From TMP-86 sp044226865 (GTDB lineage Bacteria; Pseudomonadota; Gammaproteobacteria; Steroidobacterales; Steroidobacteraceae): DNA of 64,000 nt. The stretch covers positions 62,001 to 126,000 of the forward strand of contig JBGAGE010000002.1 in the NCBI GenBank assembly GCA_044226865.1, read 5' to 3'. The position numbers and the translations under genes are program-made. Below are positions 9,303 through 19,766 of the stretch, in pieces; positions within the stretch are counted from its first letter, which is position 1, and each line of letters begins with the position of its first letter. Below the pieces are notes generated by a model. That model was not told where the DNA came from, did no database searches, and was given only the letters and a program-made list of their open reading frames with translations.

Positions 9303-10495
9303 CAATGTGGTGGTTGCGGCTCGATGTGATGAATCTTGTGCTCCGGCGCCACCGGCTTGCGCCGCAGTTTTCGCCACACACCGTATAGCGTCAACAGGGC
9401 CGCCAACATCGCCAAGACCGCGTAGTAGGCGCGCGGCCCATAGATCCCCATCATGCTGCTGGCCAGCATCGGACCCGCGATCGCGGCAGCGCCATTGATC
9501 AGGAGCAGCGCGCTGCTGGCCGCGACCATCTGGGCCGGCTCCAGCCGATCATTGACATGCGACACCGACAGCGAATAAACGGTCAGCACCAACCCGGCAA
9601 AGATGGCCGCCAACACCACGAACAGGGGCAACGGCACTGCATCGAACCATGCAATGAAAGCGCCGACGGCACCAGCGACCGCACACACACCGGCGATGAC
9701 GGTCCGGCGATCGATGCGATCGGCCAGCAGACCCACCGGATACTGGCTCAGCACACCACCCAAAATGCTGCCGGCCATGTAGGTGGCCACGCCGGCGTTG
9801 TCCAGGCCGCGCAGGCGCGCATAGACCGGTCCGATGGAAAAGATGATGGAGGTCAGGACACCGGCCACCGCCACACCGACGACACCGAATGGCGAATCGC
9901 GATAGAGCTCCCCGAAGCCCACCGCGCGCGCCACCACCACGGTCGGCGTCGGCTGGGTGGACAACACGATGGGTACCAACGCTAGGGAGATCAATCCCGA
10001 GACCGCCATGAACGGCACCGTGCCGGCCGGATCTGAGAGCAACAGAAGATACTGCCCGGCACCCAAGCCGAGATACAGCGCCACCATGTACGCGGCCATC
10101 AGGCGCGCGCGATTGGCGTGCTCGGCACGATCGTTGAGCCAACTCTCGGCGACCACATAGATGCCGGCCAGGCAAAGTCCCGTCAAAAGACGCGTCAGCC
10201 CCCATGCCACGGCGGTAACCATGACCGCCTGCAGGAGCGCCGACGCCGCCGCCACCGCCGCAAAGGCGGCGAACACGCGCACGTGGCCCACCTTGCGCAG
10301 CAACGGCGGCGCCACCAGCGTGCCCAGCAGATAGCCCACGTAGTAGCAGGACATGACCATGCCGATCACCGGCGTCGGGAAGCCCTCCAGGGTGGCGCGA
10401 ACGCCGAGAAGCGTCGACTGGAGGCCCGCGCCGAGCATCAAGATGCCCATGCCAAAGAGCAGAGGCCATGATGAGAAGATGGAGTTCAGGGGCAC
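9302..10495 (-). CDS. MFS transporter (YcaD-like)
   Basis: A 397-residue twelve-helix major facilitator. GLCLAGIYVVAESWLNDRAE and the late stretch AILLA/VLTVYSLSVSHVNDR resemble the YcaD branch of MFS. It starts with GTG at 10495 and its stop codon shares one base with the start of the nucleoside hydrolase, so both are translated from the same message. Together they would form a nucleoside salvage unit, although YcaD substrates are not established and the pairing is the only support for that idea. Confidence 0.85.
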   Translation of the reverse strand: MPLNSIFSSWPLLFGMGILMLGAGLQSTLLGVRATLEGFPTPVIGMVMSCYYVGYLLGTLVAPPLLRKVGHVRVFAAFAAVAAASALLQAVMVTAVAWGLTRLLTGLCLAGIYVVAESWLNDRAEHANRARLMAAYMVALYLGLGAGQYLLLLSDPAGTVPFMAVSGLISLALVPIVLSTQPTPTVVVARAVGFGELYRDSPFGVVGVAVAGVLTSIIFSIGPVYARLRGLDNAGVATYMAGSILGGVLSQYPVGLLADRIDRRTVIAGVCAVAGAVGAFIAWFDAVPLPLFVVLAAIFAGLVLTVYSLSVSHVNDRLEPAQMVAASSALLLINGAAAIAGPMLASSMMGIYGPRAYYAVLAMLAALLTLYGVWRKLRRKPVAPEHKIHHIEPQPPH

Positions 10496-10672
10496 GGGTG
10501 CAGCCTTAAGGCGAAGTCGGTCGCGGCAATCAGCCGATGGGAGTTACATTCTGGGTGAGCGGGCGCGCACGGGCACATTTTAGCAGCAGTCGCGCGTCAC
10601 GCTTGATCGGATTCGCAGTGCGGCAGCACGCTTTCGCGGGTCAGCGCCACTCCCCGCCTGCATCAGGCCAGG

Positions 10673-11578
10673 CTATCGGTGATGGCAGGCAACACATCCC
10701 GTGGTAGGGCCGCTTCGTTTGAGCGGATTGGGCGGGTCGCGATGACAGCCCAGGCAGAAATCATGGAAACGCGCCTCGATGCCGACTTGAATGTCAGCAT
10801 GGCTGCGATGGCAACTGATGCAGGAGTCCATACCCCGTCGGTCCACATAATTGTGATGGCACGCGATGCAGTTGATCGAACGATGCCGGTCATGGGGGAA
10901 GCTGAGCGGCAACGGAATTTCCCGACTGACCAGTGGCTCGCGCACGGCGATGGCGGATCGACTACCCGACAGCGCCCCCATGGCCACGCTCACCACCAAG
11001 ACAGTGGAGGCGATCAGGCGTGAGTGTCGGCCAAACACCAAGGCCCCCAACCAGTGGCGAGCCGGCAAGGATCCCGGCCTGGATGTCCGTGGGCGCAGGA
11101 GCGACAGCCACGCCATGAGGCAAAGCAATGCGAGTGCTATCCGAGCCGCGCGGCCGTGTATGTAGCGATCGGTTCCCACCACATGCACAGCGATGGCGAG
11201 AATGGTCAGGCAGGTGATGACCACATGCGTCGCTTGGAAGCTCCGATGGTCCTTCCACACGAGATACCGCATGGAGTTTTCCGCGGGCAGCACCAGAATC
11301 ACCAAGCCGATGAAGGCCAGCATGCCGGCGATTTCGTAACCAGGGGCGGTTGGCTTGAGATGCTCGATGACCGCAGGGTCAGCAAAGAGCAACATACCCG
11401 CGTGGACCGCGGCAGCAGCCAAGGCCGCATGGCCAACCAGCCGATGCTGGCGATGCGAGATGGCGGGTCCGCGCGGAGCGCGAGCCCGTACGGATAAGGC
11501 GCATAGCAACAGGCAAATCGCGAAGGCGGCCACGCCGGCGGCTTGCGCAAGTTCCCAACGTAGGAAAATTTCAATCAT
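10673..11578 (-). CDS. Membrane-anchored tetraheme c-type cytochrome
   Basis: A 301-residue protein in two parts. The first 215 residues are mostly hydrophobic with about five or six membrane spans and several histidines (for example near HRQHRLVGHA and FQATHVVI) that could bind b-type heme. The last 85 residues contain four CxxCH heme c motifs: CIACH, CISCH, CLGCH and CVACH. The context FPHDRHRSINCIACHHN is like class III / c7 cytochromes, where preceding histidines supply the second axial ligand. The architecture suggests a quinol- or electron-transferring protein with a periplasmic heme domain. No partner reductase lies next to it. I know of no gene name that fits. Confidence 0.82.
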   Translation of the reverse strand: MIEIFLRWELAQAAGVAAFAICLLLCALSVRARAPRGPAISHRQHRLVGHAALAAAAVHAGMLLFADPAVIEHLKPTAPGYEIAGMLAFIGLVILVLPAENSMRYLVWKDHRSFQATHVVITCLTILAIAVHVVGTDRYIHGRAARIALALLCLMAWLSLLRPRTSRPGSLPARHWLGALVFGRHSRLIASTVLVVSVAMGALSGSRSAIAVREPLVSREIPLPLSFPHDRHRSINCIACHHNYVDRRGMDSCISCHRSHADIQVGIEARFHDFCLGCHRDPPNPLKRSGPTTGCVACHHR

Positions 11579-11922
11579 GGGAATGACAGAGTTTGCGTTC
11601 CCGAGAGGGCAAAGTACGCATCATGCACATATCCACCCGATCCTCCCACCCGAGTCTCGCGTGCAAGCGCCCCAAGGCTTCATCGTTGCCTGGGACGCAC
11701 GCAGGTCTATCGGTGAATCTTCGCGGCCTTGACCAACATCGAGCAGTTTATGCTTCCCATTTTCTTTGCCGTTCCAAAGATCAACCCCAACGCACCGATG
11801 CGTGAACGGCAACCCAGTACCCTGCAACCCCGCGGACGAGCACCACTGCCGTCCCATGAGTCGCTGGCGTGCTGTCATCAGCACCCTTGCGCACCATCCA
11901 ACGCTCCGCCATACTGAACCAC
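11579..11922. other. Gene-free divergent region between cytochrome and ArsR genes
   Basis: 344 bases with no convincing coding sequence on either strand. Its right end holds the probable ArsR promoter: TTGCGC (11887-11892), 17-base spacer, CATACT (11910-11915). The left part should carry the promoter of the cytochrome gene, but I could not pick it out. Confidence 0.5.
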
Positions 11923-11930
11923 ATGGTTCA
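11887..11930 (+). promoter_or_regulatory. Putative ArsR-SRPBCC promoter with palindrome across the start codon
   Basis: A -35-like TTGCGC and -10-like CATACT with 17-base spacing place transcription start at about 11922, essentially at the ATG (11923). A palindrome, TGAACCA (11915-11921) and TGGTTCA (11924-11930) with CA between, covers the -10 end and the start codon. There is no Shine-Dalgarno sequence, so the message may be leaderless and self-repressed by the ArsR protein. Confidence 0.5.
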
Positions 11931-12288
11931 TTATAGATCGATCGCATTTGATGACAGCTTCGCCGCCCTATCCGACAGCACCCGGCGGGGCGTCTTGGAA
12001 ATGCTGGCGCGCGCGGATGCCTCGATCACCGAGCTGGCCGGGCAATTCCGCATGACGCTCACCGGCATGAAGAAGCACATCCGCGTCCTCGAGAACGCCG
12101 GGCTCGTGACCACCCAGAAGGTGGGGCGAATCCGCACCTGCCGGCTGGGTGTTCGCCAGCTGGAGGAAGAAGCGGCGTGGATCGAGCAGCACCGCCGGCT
12201 TTGGGCAGCGCGCTTCGATGGGCTGGAGCGTGTTGTCGAGGATTTGAAGAGGAAGGAGAGAACCGATGCGCGTAAGAAACGAGCTTGA
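11923..12288 (+). CDS. ArsR-family winged-helix regulator
   Basis: A 121-residue protein with a complete ArsR winged helix: FDDSFAALSDSTRRGVLEML, then SITELAGQFRMTLTGMKKHI (recognition helix) and the wing VTTQKVGRIRTCRL. There is no metal-binding ELCVCDL motif, so it belongs to the non-metal ArsR group that is usually paired with an SRPBCC protein. The next gene, nine bases downstream, is exactly such a partner. The ATG at 11923 lies inside a palindrome, which suggests autoregulation. The preceding in-frame codons are not preserved coding sequence. Confidence 0.9.
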   Translation: MVHYRSIAFDDSFAALSDSTRRGVLEMLARADASITELAGQFRMTLTGMKKHIRVLENAGLVTTQKVGRIRTCRLGVRQLEEEAAWIEQHRRLWAARFDGLERVVEDLKRKERTDARKKRA

Positions 12289-12297
12289 GCACCTTTC

Positions 12298-12774
12298 ATG
12301 AACAACACCACCGTAAAACGAGCCTCGGACCGCGAAATCGTCGTCACCCGACTCATCAACGCGCCCCCGCGCCTGGTATTCAAGGCATGGACCCAACCGG
12401 AGCTGTTCAAGCAGTGGTGGCTGCCAAGATCGATGGGTATGGTGCTGCGTTCCTGTGAGATGGATGTGCGTGTCGGCGGCCAGTATCGCCTGGTGTTCGA
12501 ACCCGACGGCATGGCCTTCTTCGGCACGTACCTGGAGGTGTCACCGCCCTCCCGGCTCGTATGGACCAATGACGAAGGTGGGGATTCCGGCCCCACCACC
12601 ACGGTGACCTTCGAGGAAACCGCCGGTCAAACGCTGCTGACCTTGCGGGAGCTCTATCCTTCCAAGGAGGCGCTCGATGCCGCCGGTACCGGCGCAGCGG
12701 ATGCCATGACAGAAGTGTTTGCGCAGCTGGAGGAACTTCTCGGCACCTTGGATTCCAATCGCGCGCAATCATGA
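12298..12774 (+). CDS. SRPBCC / AHSA1-domain protein
   Basis: A 158-residue single-domain protein of the START-like AHSA1 group: TRLINAPPRLVFKAWTQPEL, then WWLPRSMGM, DVRVGGQYRLVFEPDG and SRLVWTNDEGG follow the family order. Such proteins bind hydrophobic ligands in a deep cavity; those linked to ArsR genes have no settled biochemical role. Nine bases separate it from the ArsR gene, so both are co-transcribed. Confidence 0.9.
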   Translation: MNNTTVKRASDREIVVTRLINAPPRLVFKAWTQPELFKQWWLPRSMGMVLRSCEMDVRVGGQYRLVFEPDGMAFFGTYLEVSPPSRLVWTNDEGGDSGPTTTVTFEETAGQTLLTLRELYPSKEALDAAGTGAADAMTEVFAQLEELLGTLDSNRAQS

Positions 12775-12813
12775 ACATCTGCAAGCGCACATGCTCGTGC
12801 CAGAACCGAGCCT

Positions 12814-15258
12814 CTAGCGATCGCGTCGAGTTGCGTGCGCGTCCGACGCCGCATCGCGATTGGCGTGCGGAACGCTCACGAGGACCCGCACACCGCCATC
12901 CCCGCAAGTCTCGAAATTCAGTGTGCCACCGATCAAGCGCGCCCGGTACGCCATCATTCGCGATCCGAGGACACCTTCCGGCATAGCGCCTTCCGATCTT
13001 CTCCCGCCCTCCGCCATGACGCCGAGCCGAAGACCCATGGCGTCCTGTAGGAGTTCGATGGTCACCTGCCGGCACCCGCTGTGATGCGACGCGTTGTGCA
13101 CGGCCTCGTAGGCGATGCGATACAGCTGGTTCGAGACATGATCGGACACCTGCACATCAGCCGGCCGCGACGTGCTCGACGTCGGGATCTGGAGTTGGCG
13201 AGTGCAATCCACCGCGAGGCGCTCGAGCGCATTCGACAACGAACCACGATCCACCTGCACCGGCGACAGCCCCCGCGCCAGGACGCGGGTGGCGTCGATC
13301 GTCCGGTCGACCTGCCTCATCGACTCGTTCAGCAGGTTGAGCACGTCTGGATCACCGCGCTCCGCAGCCTTCGCGGCACTGCGCAACAGCAGTGAAACGC
13401 CCGTCAACTCCTGCCCCACTCCCTCGTGCAGGTCGGCGCTGAGCCGCTGACGCTCCTCGCTGGCCACCGCCAATACTTCCCGCTCCAGCGCCCTGATCTC
13501 CGTCACATCGCTGACGCGCAGCGTTGCACCCAGCAATCGGTCGCCGACGATGATGGGAACACCACGCAACTCGAAATACTGGACGCCGCCGGCCCCTGTC
13601 AATTCAATGTCAAGCGTTACCATCTGGCGCTTTCCAATGAGGTCGGTGACCGCCATCGATACCGGCTGCCTGGCCTCCGCCGGGACGCCCTCGGTCAGGG
13701 GCTGGCCGATACGGGGCGCGACGCCCGGCCCGAACAAGCTGCGATTGGCGAACCGGATTGCGCCTTTCTCATCCAATAGCGCCAGCGCATCCGGGGCGTT
13801 CATGGAGGTTTCGCGCAGAATGGCTTCATGGCGCTGCAACTCACGTGCGTGGCGCCGCGACAGGAGCAGGAGGTAGCTGACGAGCACGCTGACGAGGACC
13901 CCGGCGACCGCGAGGCCTATCGACAGCCAGCGGGTGCGCTCACGACTGGCCGCCTTGTCGCGTTCAACGACGAGCTCCCGCGCCAGCGACGCGCGTTCCT
14001 GCGCGCTGATCGCGAACTTGCGTTCCGCGCTGAGAACGGCGACCGCCACGCTGCGACGTTGCTGGTCGGTTTGCTCGGAAAGCCGCATGGATTTTTGCGC
14101 CGCCGCAAGCGCTTCGGCGGGCCTGCCAACACGGCCCAGCGCCTCGGAGAGATCCCGATATATCCGTGGCTGATACGTCGGTGGGACATTCCGGCCGCCA
14201 TCGGCCGACGCCTGCTCCAGATAGGCGAGTGCGATTCGAGGATGGTTGCGCGCAAGCTCTATCCGCGCGAGCAGATCGAGGGTTCCCGACAGCTGATCCT
14301 GCCGGCCGTTCGCCTGGAACGAACGCCGCGCATCGAGACAGGCGCGCTCTGCCTCATCGTACCGCTTCAACTCCGACAATTCGTAGCACAACTCGTGATC
14401 CGCGAAACCAAGCCCCGGCTCATCCTTGAGGTCCCGCATGAGCGTGCGCGCCTCCGCGAGCACCGGCAGGCCTTGTTCCGGCTGCCCCATGGCGCCAAGA
14501 ATCTGCGCCTTTGCCCAGAGCCCCGTCGCCAGCGCCGCGGGTTGCCCCTTGGCGCGCGCGTAGGTGATCAATTCCTCTTCCATCCGCAATGCGTCTTCAT
14601 GGAGGCCCGCGCGGCGAAATGTCGTTCCGAGCTGATAGGCCGCTTCCACGGCCGCGGCGGAGGAGCCTGACTTGATCGCCAACTCATGTGCCATCAGCCC
14701 GTCTTTCGCCGCCAACTCATGCTGATTTCGCCGCCCCTGGATACGTCCGCGCACGAGCAACAGGCAAGCATGCCCGAGCCCTCCTGGTTGCAGTTCCGGC
14801 TCCCAGCGGTTCAACGTCTGCAGGGCCGCCGTCAGATCCGACTCATTCTGCGCCGTGTCCGCGTAAACGAGTTCCAAGCGCAACTGCAGGTCGCGAACCG
14901 CAGGCGACGGCGTCAGCGGGGCAAGGTTGCTGCGGCCCGCCGCCACTGCTTCCCGGGCGCCGGCATCATCACCCGTGGTATCGAGTGCATCGGCGATGAT
15001 CGCGTACAGCTCAGCGGTGCGCAGACGATCCAACGGCGCGCCGTTGCGGATGAGAACTCTTGCTGTTTCAACGGTCCGAACAGGATCGCCATCCGCGCTT
15101 TCATCGAGCGCCCTCAGGTCAGCACTCGGCAATGGCGTTTTGCAGGATGCAGATGCCGGAGGAGATCCGGCGCCGAATGCACAAATGCCCAAGAAAGCGC
15201 ACAGCCACGTCGCCATTGGTTGAGGACGCCAACCAGCATCCGATGACCAAAGCTTCAT
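12814..15258 (-). CDS. TPR-PAS sensor histidine kinase (NarL-type HisKA_3) with altered ATP-binding motif
   Basis: An 814-residue protein: N-terminal signal-like segment (ATWLCAFLGICAFGAG), a periplasmic helical-repeat region at about 40-420 rich in TPR-like A/G/Y periodicity, one membrane helix at about 443-465, a PAS domain (ALLDEKGAIRFANRSLFGPG), then the HisKA_3 dimerisation helix with phospho-acceptor His611 in LSADLHEGVGQEL. The N box is EAVHNASHHSG (about 720). The G1 box, usually D-x-G-x-G, reads VMAEGGRRSEG (about 745), so the key aspartate is missing. ATG 15258 is chosen because it directly precedes the signal segment. No response regulator is adjacent; the box genes lie 180 bases upstream on the same strand. 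Confidence 0.85.
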   Translation of the reverse strand: MKLWSSDAGWRPQPMATWLCAFLGICAFGAGSPPASASCKTPLPSADLRALDESADGDPVRTVETARVLIRNGAPLDRLRTAELYAIIADALDTTGDDAGAREAVAAGRSNLAPLTPSPAVRDLQLRLELVYADTAQNESDLTAALQTLNRWEPELQPGGLGHACLLLVRGRIQGRRNQHELAAKDGLMAHELAIKSGSSAAAVEAAYQLGTTFRRAGLHEDALRMEEELITYARAKGQPAALATGLWAKAQILGAMGQPEQGLPVLAEARTLMRDLKDEPGLGFADHELCYELSELKRYDEAERACLDARRSFQANGRQDQLSGTLDLLARIELARNHPRIALAYLEQASADGGRNVPPTYQPRIYRDLSEALGRVGRPAEALAAAQKSMRLSEQTDQQRRSVAVAVLSAERKFAISAQERASLARELVVERDKAASRERTRWLSIGLAVAGVLVSVLVSYLLLLSRRHARELQRHEAILRETSMNAPDALALLDEKGAIRFANRSLFGPGVAPRIGQPLTEGVPAEARQPVSMAVTDLIGKRQMVTLDIELTGAGGVQYFELRGVPIIVGDRLLGATLRVSDVTEIRALEREVLAVASEERQRLSADLHEGVGQELTGVSLLLRSAAKAAERGDPDVLNLLNESMRQVDRTIDATRVLARGLSPVQVDRGSLSNALERLAVDCTRQLQIPTSSTSRPADVQVSDHVSNQLYRIAYEAVHNASHHSGCRQVTIELLQDAMGLRLGVMAEGGRRSEGAMPEGVLGSRMMAYRARLIGGTLNFETCGDGGVRVLVSVPHANRDAASDAHATRRDR

Positions 15259-15437
15259 CGGGGGTTGGCCTTGGACTGATACACGCTGTTCGCCATTGCA
15301 GAACAGCAAAGTACCCCAGGGAGGCTGATCCGGCAATGAATCCCCGCCCCCCGCTTGATCCTTTAGGGTTCAAGCATGACGACCTGCCCATGACAGACCG
15401 TCGGGCCGGCATTTATCCCGGGTGCCGTCGCCGTCAG

Positions 15438-16862
<1,425 letters not shown>

Positions 16863-16867
16863 GGTCG

Positions 16868-18550
16868 CTACACCCGTTCCCAGTCGAATTTTGCCTTGCG
16901 GCCCGTGCCGTACACCTTCAATGCGCCCGCCTCGCCCGACGCATTGGGCCTGATGAAGATCCAGTTCTGCCAGGCTGAGAGCCGGCCGAACACGCGCGTT
17001 TCCATCGTCTCGGCGCCGCCGAAGCGCAGGCTGGCCTCCATCCCGGTGAGCGCATCCGGCGATAAGCTCGCGCGTTCCTCGAGCATCAGCCTGACTTCAT
17101 CCGCCCAGTCGATATCGTCGAGCGCGGCCGTCACGAGACCCAGCTCGGCCGCTTGCCGCGGCCCGATGGCCTGCCCCAACCGGCTGCGGCAAGCATCGAT
17201 GGCGGCTGCTTCACCATAGAAGCGGCTGGCGATGCGCGTCTGATGATCCACACGCGGATAGGCGCCGAAGTTCTGTTCGTTCAAATGCAGGGCGGGCGCG
17301 CCGGCATCCGCGTCGGCCATGTAGGCGCGATCCGCGGCCAGCGCCAACTCGAGCAGCGTTCCGGCGAAGCAGGAACCCGGTTCGATCAAGGCGATCAGCG
17401 TGCGCGAACTGACTTCCAGGCGCGCCAGCGACCGGCGCAGCATGCCGATGGTTTCACGCACGAACCAGTGTTCGGCATGCGCACGCAGCGCGGCATCCGC
17501 CTCGAGCACGCGCGCGGCATCGCCTTCGGTGCGAATCACCCACACGCCCAGGTCACGGTAATTGGTGCGCAGGAGCAGGATGGCATCGTCCAACTCGCGC
17601 GCCATCTGCAACGGCCACCAACGATCGCCGGCAGCGAGGATGGAGGTCGGATCCTGGGCAACGGCCAATGTGGGCGCCTTGACGGTCAGGGTGGCTCGCC
17701 GCCGCTCGGGCTGAACCTGCACGTCCACATATTCATAGTGAATGCCCTGCGCATCGATCGCGGGGCTCAACGCGCGCAGCTGGATGCCCACTGCCGTCTT
17801 CGGCCGATCGCTGGCCTTCGCCAATGCCGCGGCGCGTTCCGCCACGAACGCGCCGAACTGCTGCGGCTTGGCCACGGCGTCCACCAACCGCCAGTCCTTG
17901 GCGCGTTGGCCGCGCACGCCTTCGGTCGTGGTGCAGAACATATCCGCATGGTCACGACGCACCCGTCGTTTGTCGGTCAGCCGCGTCAGTCCGCCGGTGC
18001 CGGGCAACACGCCCAGAAGCGGCACCTCGGGCAAGCTGACCGCGGAAGAACGGTCATCCACCAGCACGATCTCATCGCAGGCCAGCGCCAGTTCGTAGCC
18101 GCCGCCCGCGGTGGTGCCGTTGCACGCGGCAATGAACTTGATCCCGGAGTGGCGGCTGGAATCCTCGATGCCGTTGCGCGTCTCGTTGGTGAACTTGCAG
18201 AAATTCACCTTCCACGCATGACTCGAAAGGCCCAGCATGAAGATGTTGGCGCCCGAGCAGAAGATGCGATCCTTGGCGCTGGTGATCACCACGGATCCCA
18301 CCTGCGGATGCTCGAAGCGGATGCGTTGCAGCGCATCGTGCAGCTCGATGTCGACGCCGAGGTCATAGGAGTTGAGCTTGAGCTTGTAGCCGGGCCGCAA
18401 TCCCCCGTCCTCGGCCGTATCCATGACCAGCGTAGCGACGGTACCCTCGACCTGCAGCCGCCAATGGCGATAGCGCGACGGATCGGTCTGGTAGCTGACC
18501 CACTCGTCGACGCCTGTGGCGCTGACGGTGTTAGTGGCCGCGTCTGCCAT
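16868..18550 (-). CDS. boxC: 2,3-Epoxybenzoyl-CoA dihydrolase BoxC (crotonase family)
   Basis: A 560-residue crotonase-superfamily enzyme that hydrolyses the epoxide made by BoxB and opens the ring to 3,4-dehydroadipyl-CoA semialdehyde and formate. Its length, about twice that of an ordinary enoyl-CoA hydratase, and features such as YKLKLNSYDLGVDIELHDAL, FCSGANIFMLGLSSH and CNGTTAGGGYELALACDEI are those of BoxC. It begins 31 bases after boxR and is followed five bases later by boxB, giving the order boxR-boxC-boxB. The aldehyde dehydrogenase BoxD, needed for the next step, is not in the window. Confidence 0.96.
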   Translation of the reverse strand: MADAATNTVSATGVDEWVSYQTDPSRYRHWRLQVEGTVATLVMDTAEDGGLRPGYKLKLNSYDLGVDIELHDALQRIRFEHPQVGSVVITSAKDRIFCSGANIFMLGLSSHAWKVNFCKFTNETRNGIEDSSRHSGIKFIAACNGTTAGGGYELALACDEIVLVDDRSSAVSLPEVPLLGVLPGTGGLTRLTDKRRVRRDHADMFCTTTEGVRGQRAKDWRLVDAVAKPQQFGAFVAERAAALAKASDRPKTAVGIQLRALSPAIDAQGIHYEYVDVQVQPERRRATLTVKAPTLAVAQDPTSILAAGDRWWPLQMARELDDAILLLRTNYRDLGVWVIRTEGDAARVLEADAALRAHAEHWFVRETIGMLRRSLARLEVSSRTLIALIEPGSCFAGTLLELALAADRAYMADADAGAPALHLNEQNFGAYPRVDHQTRIASRFYGEAAAIDACRSRLGQAIGPRQAAELGLVTAALDDIDWADEVRLMLEERASLSPDALTGMEASLRFGGAETMETRVFGRLSAWQNWIFIRPNASGEAGALKVYGTGRKAKFDWERV

Positions 18551-18581
18551 GGCAGGTCTCCTTCACGGAAAATGTGGGAAT

Positions 18582-19475
18582 TCAGCTTCGATGAGTGGCG
18601 GCACGCAGGCGGGCCAGCGCGGTTTCCACCGTGACGCCGGCCGTATCCACGGTGATGTCCGCCTTTTGATAGGCGGCCTCGCGTGTCTTGAGCAGACGCT
18701 TCAGTTCCTGCATGGCTGCGCTCGAATGCGCCATGGGCCGCAGATCGCCCTGCGCGATCACGCGATCCATGTGCTCCTCGGGACTGGCCTTCAACCATAC
18801 GGTGAAACATTTACCCAGGAGCTTCTCGAACGTGTCGGCCTCACCGACGATGCCGCCGCCGACGGCGATCACGGCCCGCGGCGTGCCGGCGAGGATCTGC
18901 TCGAGGCAGCGCCGTTCGAGCTGCCGAAAACCCGCCTGGCCATAGATCGAGAAGATCTCATTCAACGGCAAGCCCGCTTCACGCTCGACTTCCCGGTCCA
19001 ACTCGATGAAGGGCACGTTGAGTTCGCGTGCATACAACTCACCCAAGGTGGATTTGCCCGCACCCCGCAGCCCGATCAGCGCGATCCGGTCACGGCGCGC
19101 CGCACTCTCAGGGCCGACCTCGCGCGCCAGGCGAATCAGCATTTCTTCGATGCGGTTGGGCGGTACCTGCGCCAGGAACCGGCGCACCAGGCGCTCGGCA
19201 ATCGCTTCCTGATCCGACGACAACAACTCGGTGATGGTCGCGCCCAGCGCTCCAGCCACCCGCCGTAACAGGACAACCGAAATATTGCCCTCGCCCGCCT
19301 CGAGCTGGCCGAGGTAGCGCTCGGACACATCGGCAATGGCAGCGAGGCGCTTGCGCGTCAGCTTCGCCTGCTCACGCGCCGCGCGCACACGGGCGCCCAG
19401 GGATTCCAGGAATTCACGCTCGGCGCGATCATTGGACTCGACGGTGACAGGTCGTGAAGCAGCGAGAGATGACAT
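18582..19475 (-). CDS. boxR: BoxR/BzdR-type regulator: XRE helix-turn-helix fused to shikimate kinase-like domain
   Basis: A 297-residue two-domain regulator. Residues about 20-80 are an XRE/Cro helix-turn-helix (LGARVRAAREQAKLTRKRLA, then DVSERYLGQLEAGEGNIS). Residues about 125-290 resemble shikimate kinase, with the Walker A motif GLRGAGKSTLGE, FIELDREVE and VIAVGGGIV. In BzdR and BoxR this domain binds benzoyl-CoA and relieves repression. The ATG at 19475 is preferred over an upstream in-frame ATG because the protein then begins like its relatives. It leads the boxR-boxC-boxB operon and is divergent from the benzoate-CoA ligase gene. Confidence 0.95.
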   Translation of the reverse strand: MSSLAASRPVTVESNDRAEREFLESLGARVRAAREQAKLTRKRLAAIADVSERYLGQLEAGEGNISVVLLRRVAGALGATITELLSSDQEAIAERLVRRFLAQVPPNRIEEMLIRLAREVGPESAARRDRIALIGLRGAGKSTLGELYARELNVPFIELDREVEREAGLPLNEIFSIYGQAGFRQLERRCLEQILAGTPRAVIAVGGGIVGEADTFEKLLGKCFTVWLKASPEEHMDRVIAQGDLRPMAHSSAAMQELKRLLKTREAAYQKADITVDTAGVTVETALARLRAATHRS

Positions 19476-19766
19476 GTGAGCAATATAAAACCAGGCAAAA
19501 GCACGATCAAGAACTATTTTGCTTTTTCTGATCGCTGCGCCTCCGCACGTCGCCACATATCTCCGCCAATCTGAAAGTTATGTATATAAATCAATAGATT
19601 GAAGATAACGCGGTATAATACTGCCACTTTCGAAATAAGCAGTATCTTGCGCATTTAGACCCGCTGAGGTATGAAGACCTCGGGGGAAAACGCCGATGCC
19701 AATACAACATCTGTTCCAAGGTCGAATCGCCGGGGACGTTCGCTTCATCACTGATGACATGAAACG
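19476..19766. promoter_or_regulatory. Divergent boxR-bclA control region with two inverted repeats
   Basis: This 291-base AT-rich stretch separates boxR from the ligase gene. GCAAAA (19495-19500) and TTTTGC (19517-19522) form one repeat near boxR. ATACTGC (19618-19624) and GCAGTAT (19639-19645) form a second that overlaps a consensus -10 box, TATAAT (19614-19619), reading toward the ligase. The -35 region upstream of it is poor. The placement suits repression by BoxR, which is an inference. The ligase leader would be about 140 bases long. Confidence 0.5.

Noticed and set aside
14686..15246. Long plus-strand frames antisense to the TPR-PAS kinase
   Set aside because: They mirror the kinase and are full of arginine-rich, low-complexity sequence typical of antisense GC-rich frames.
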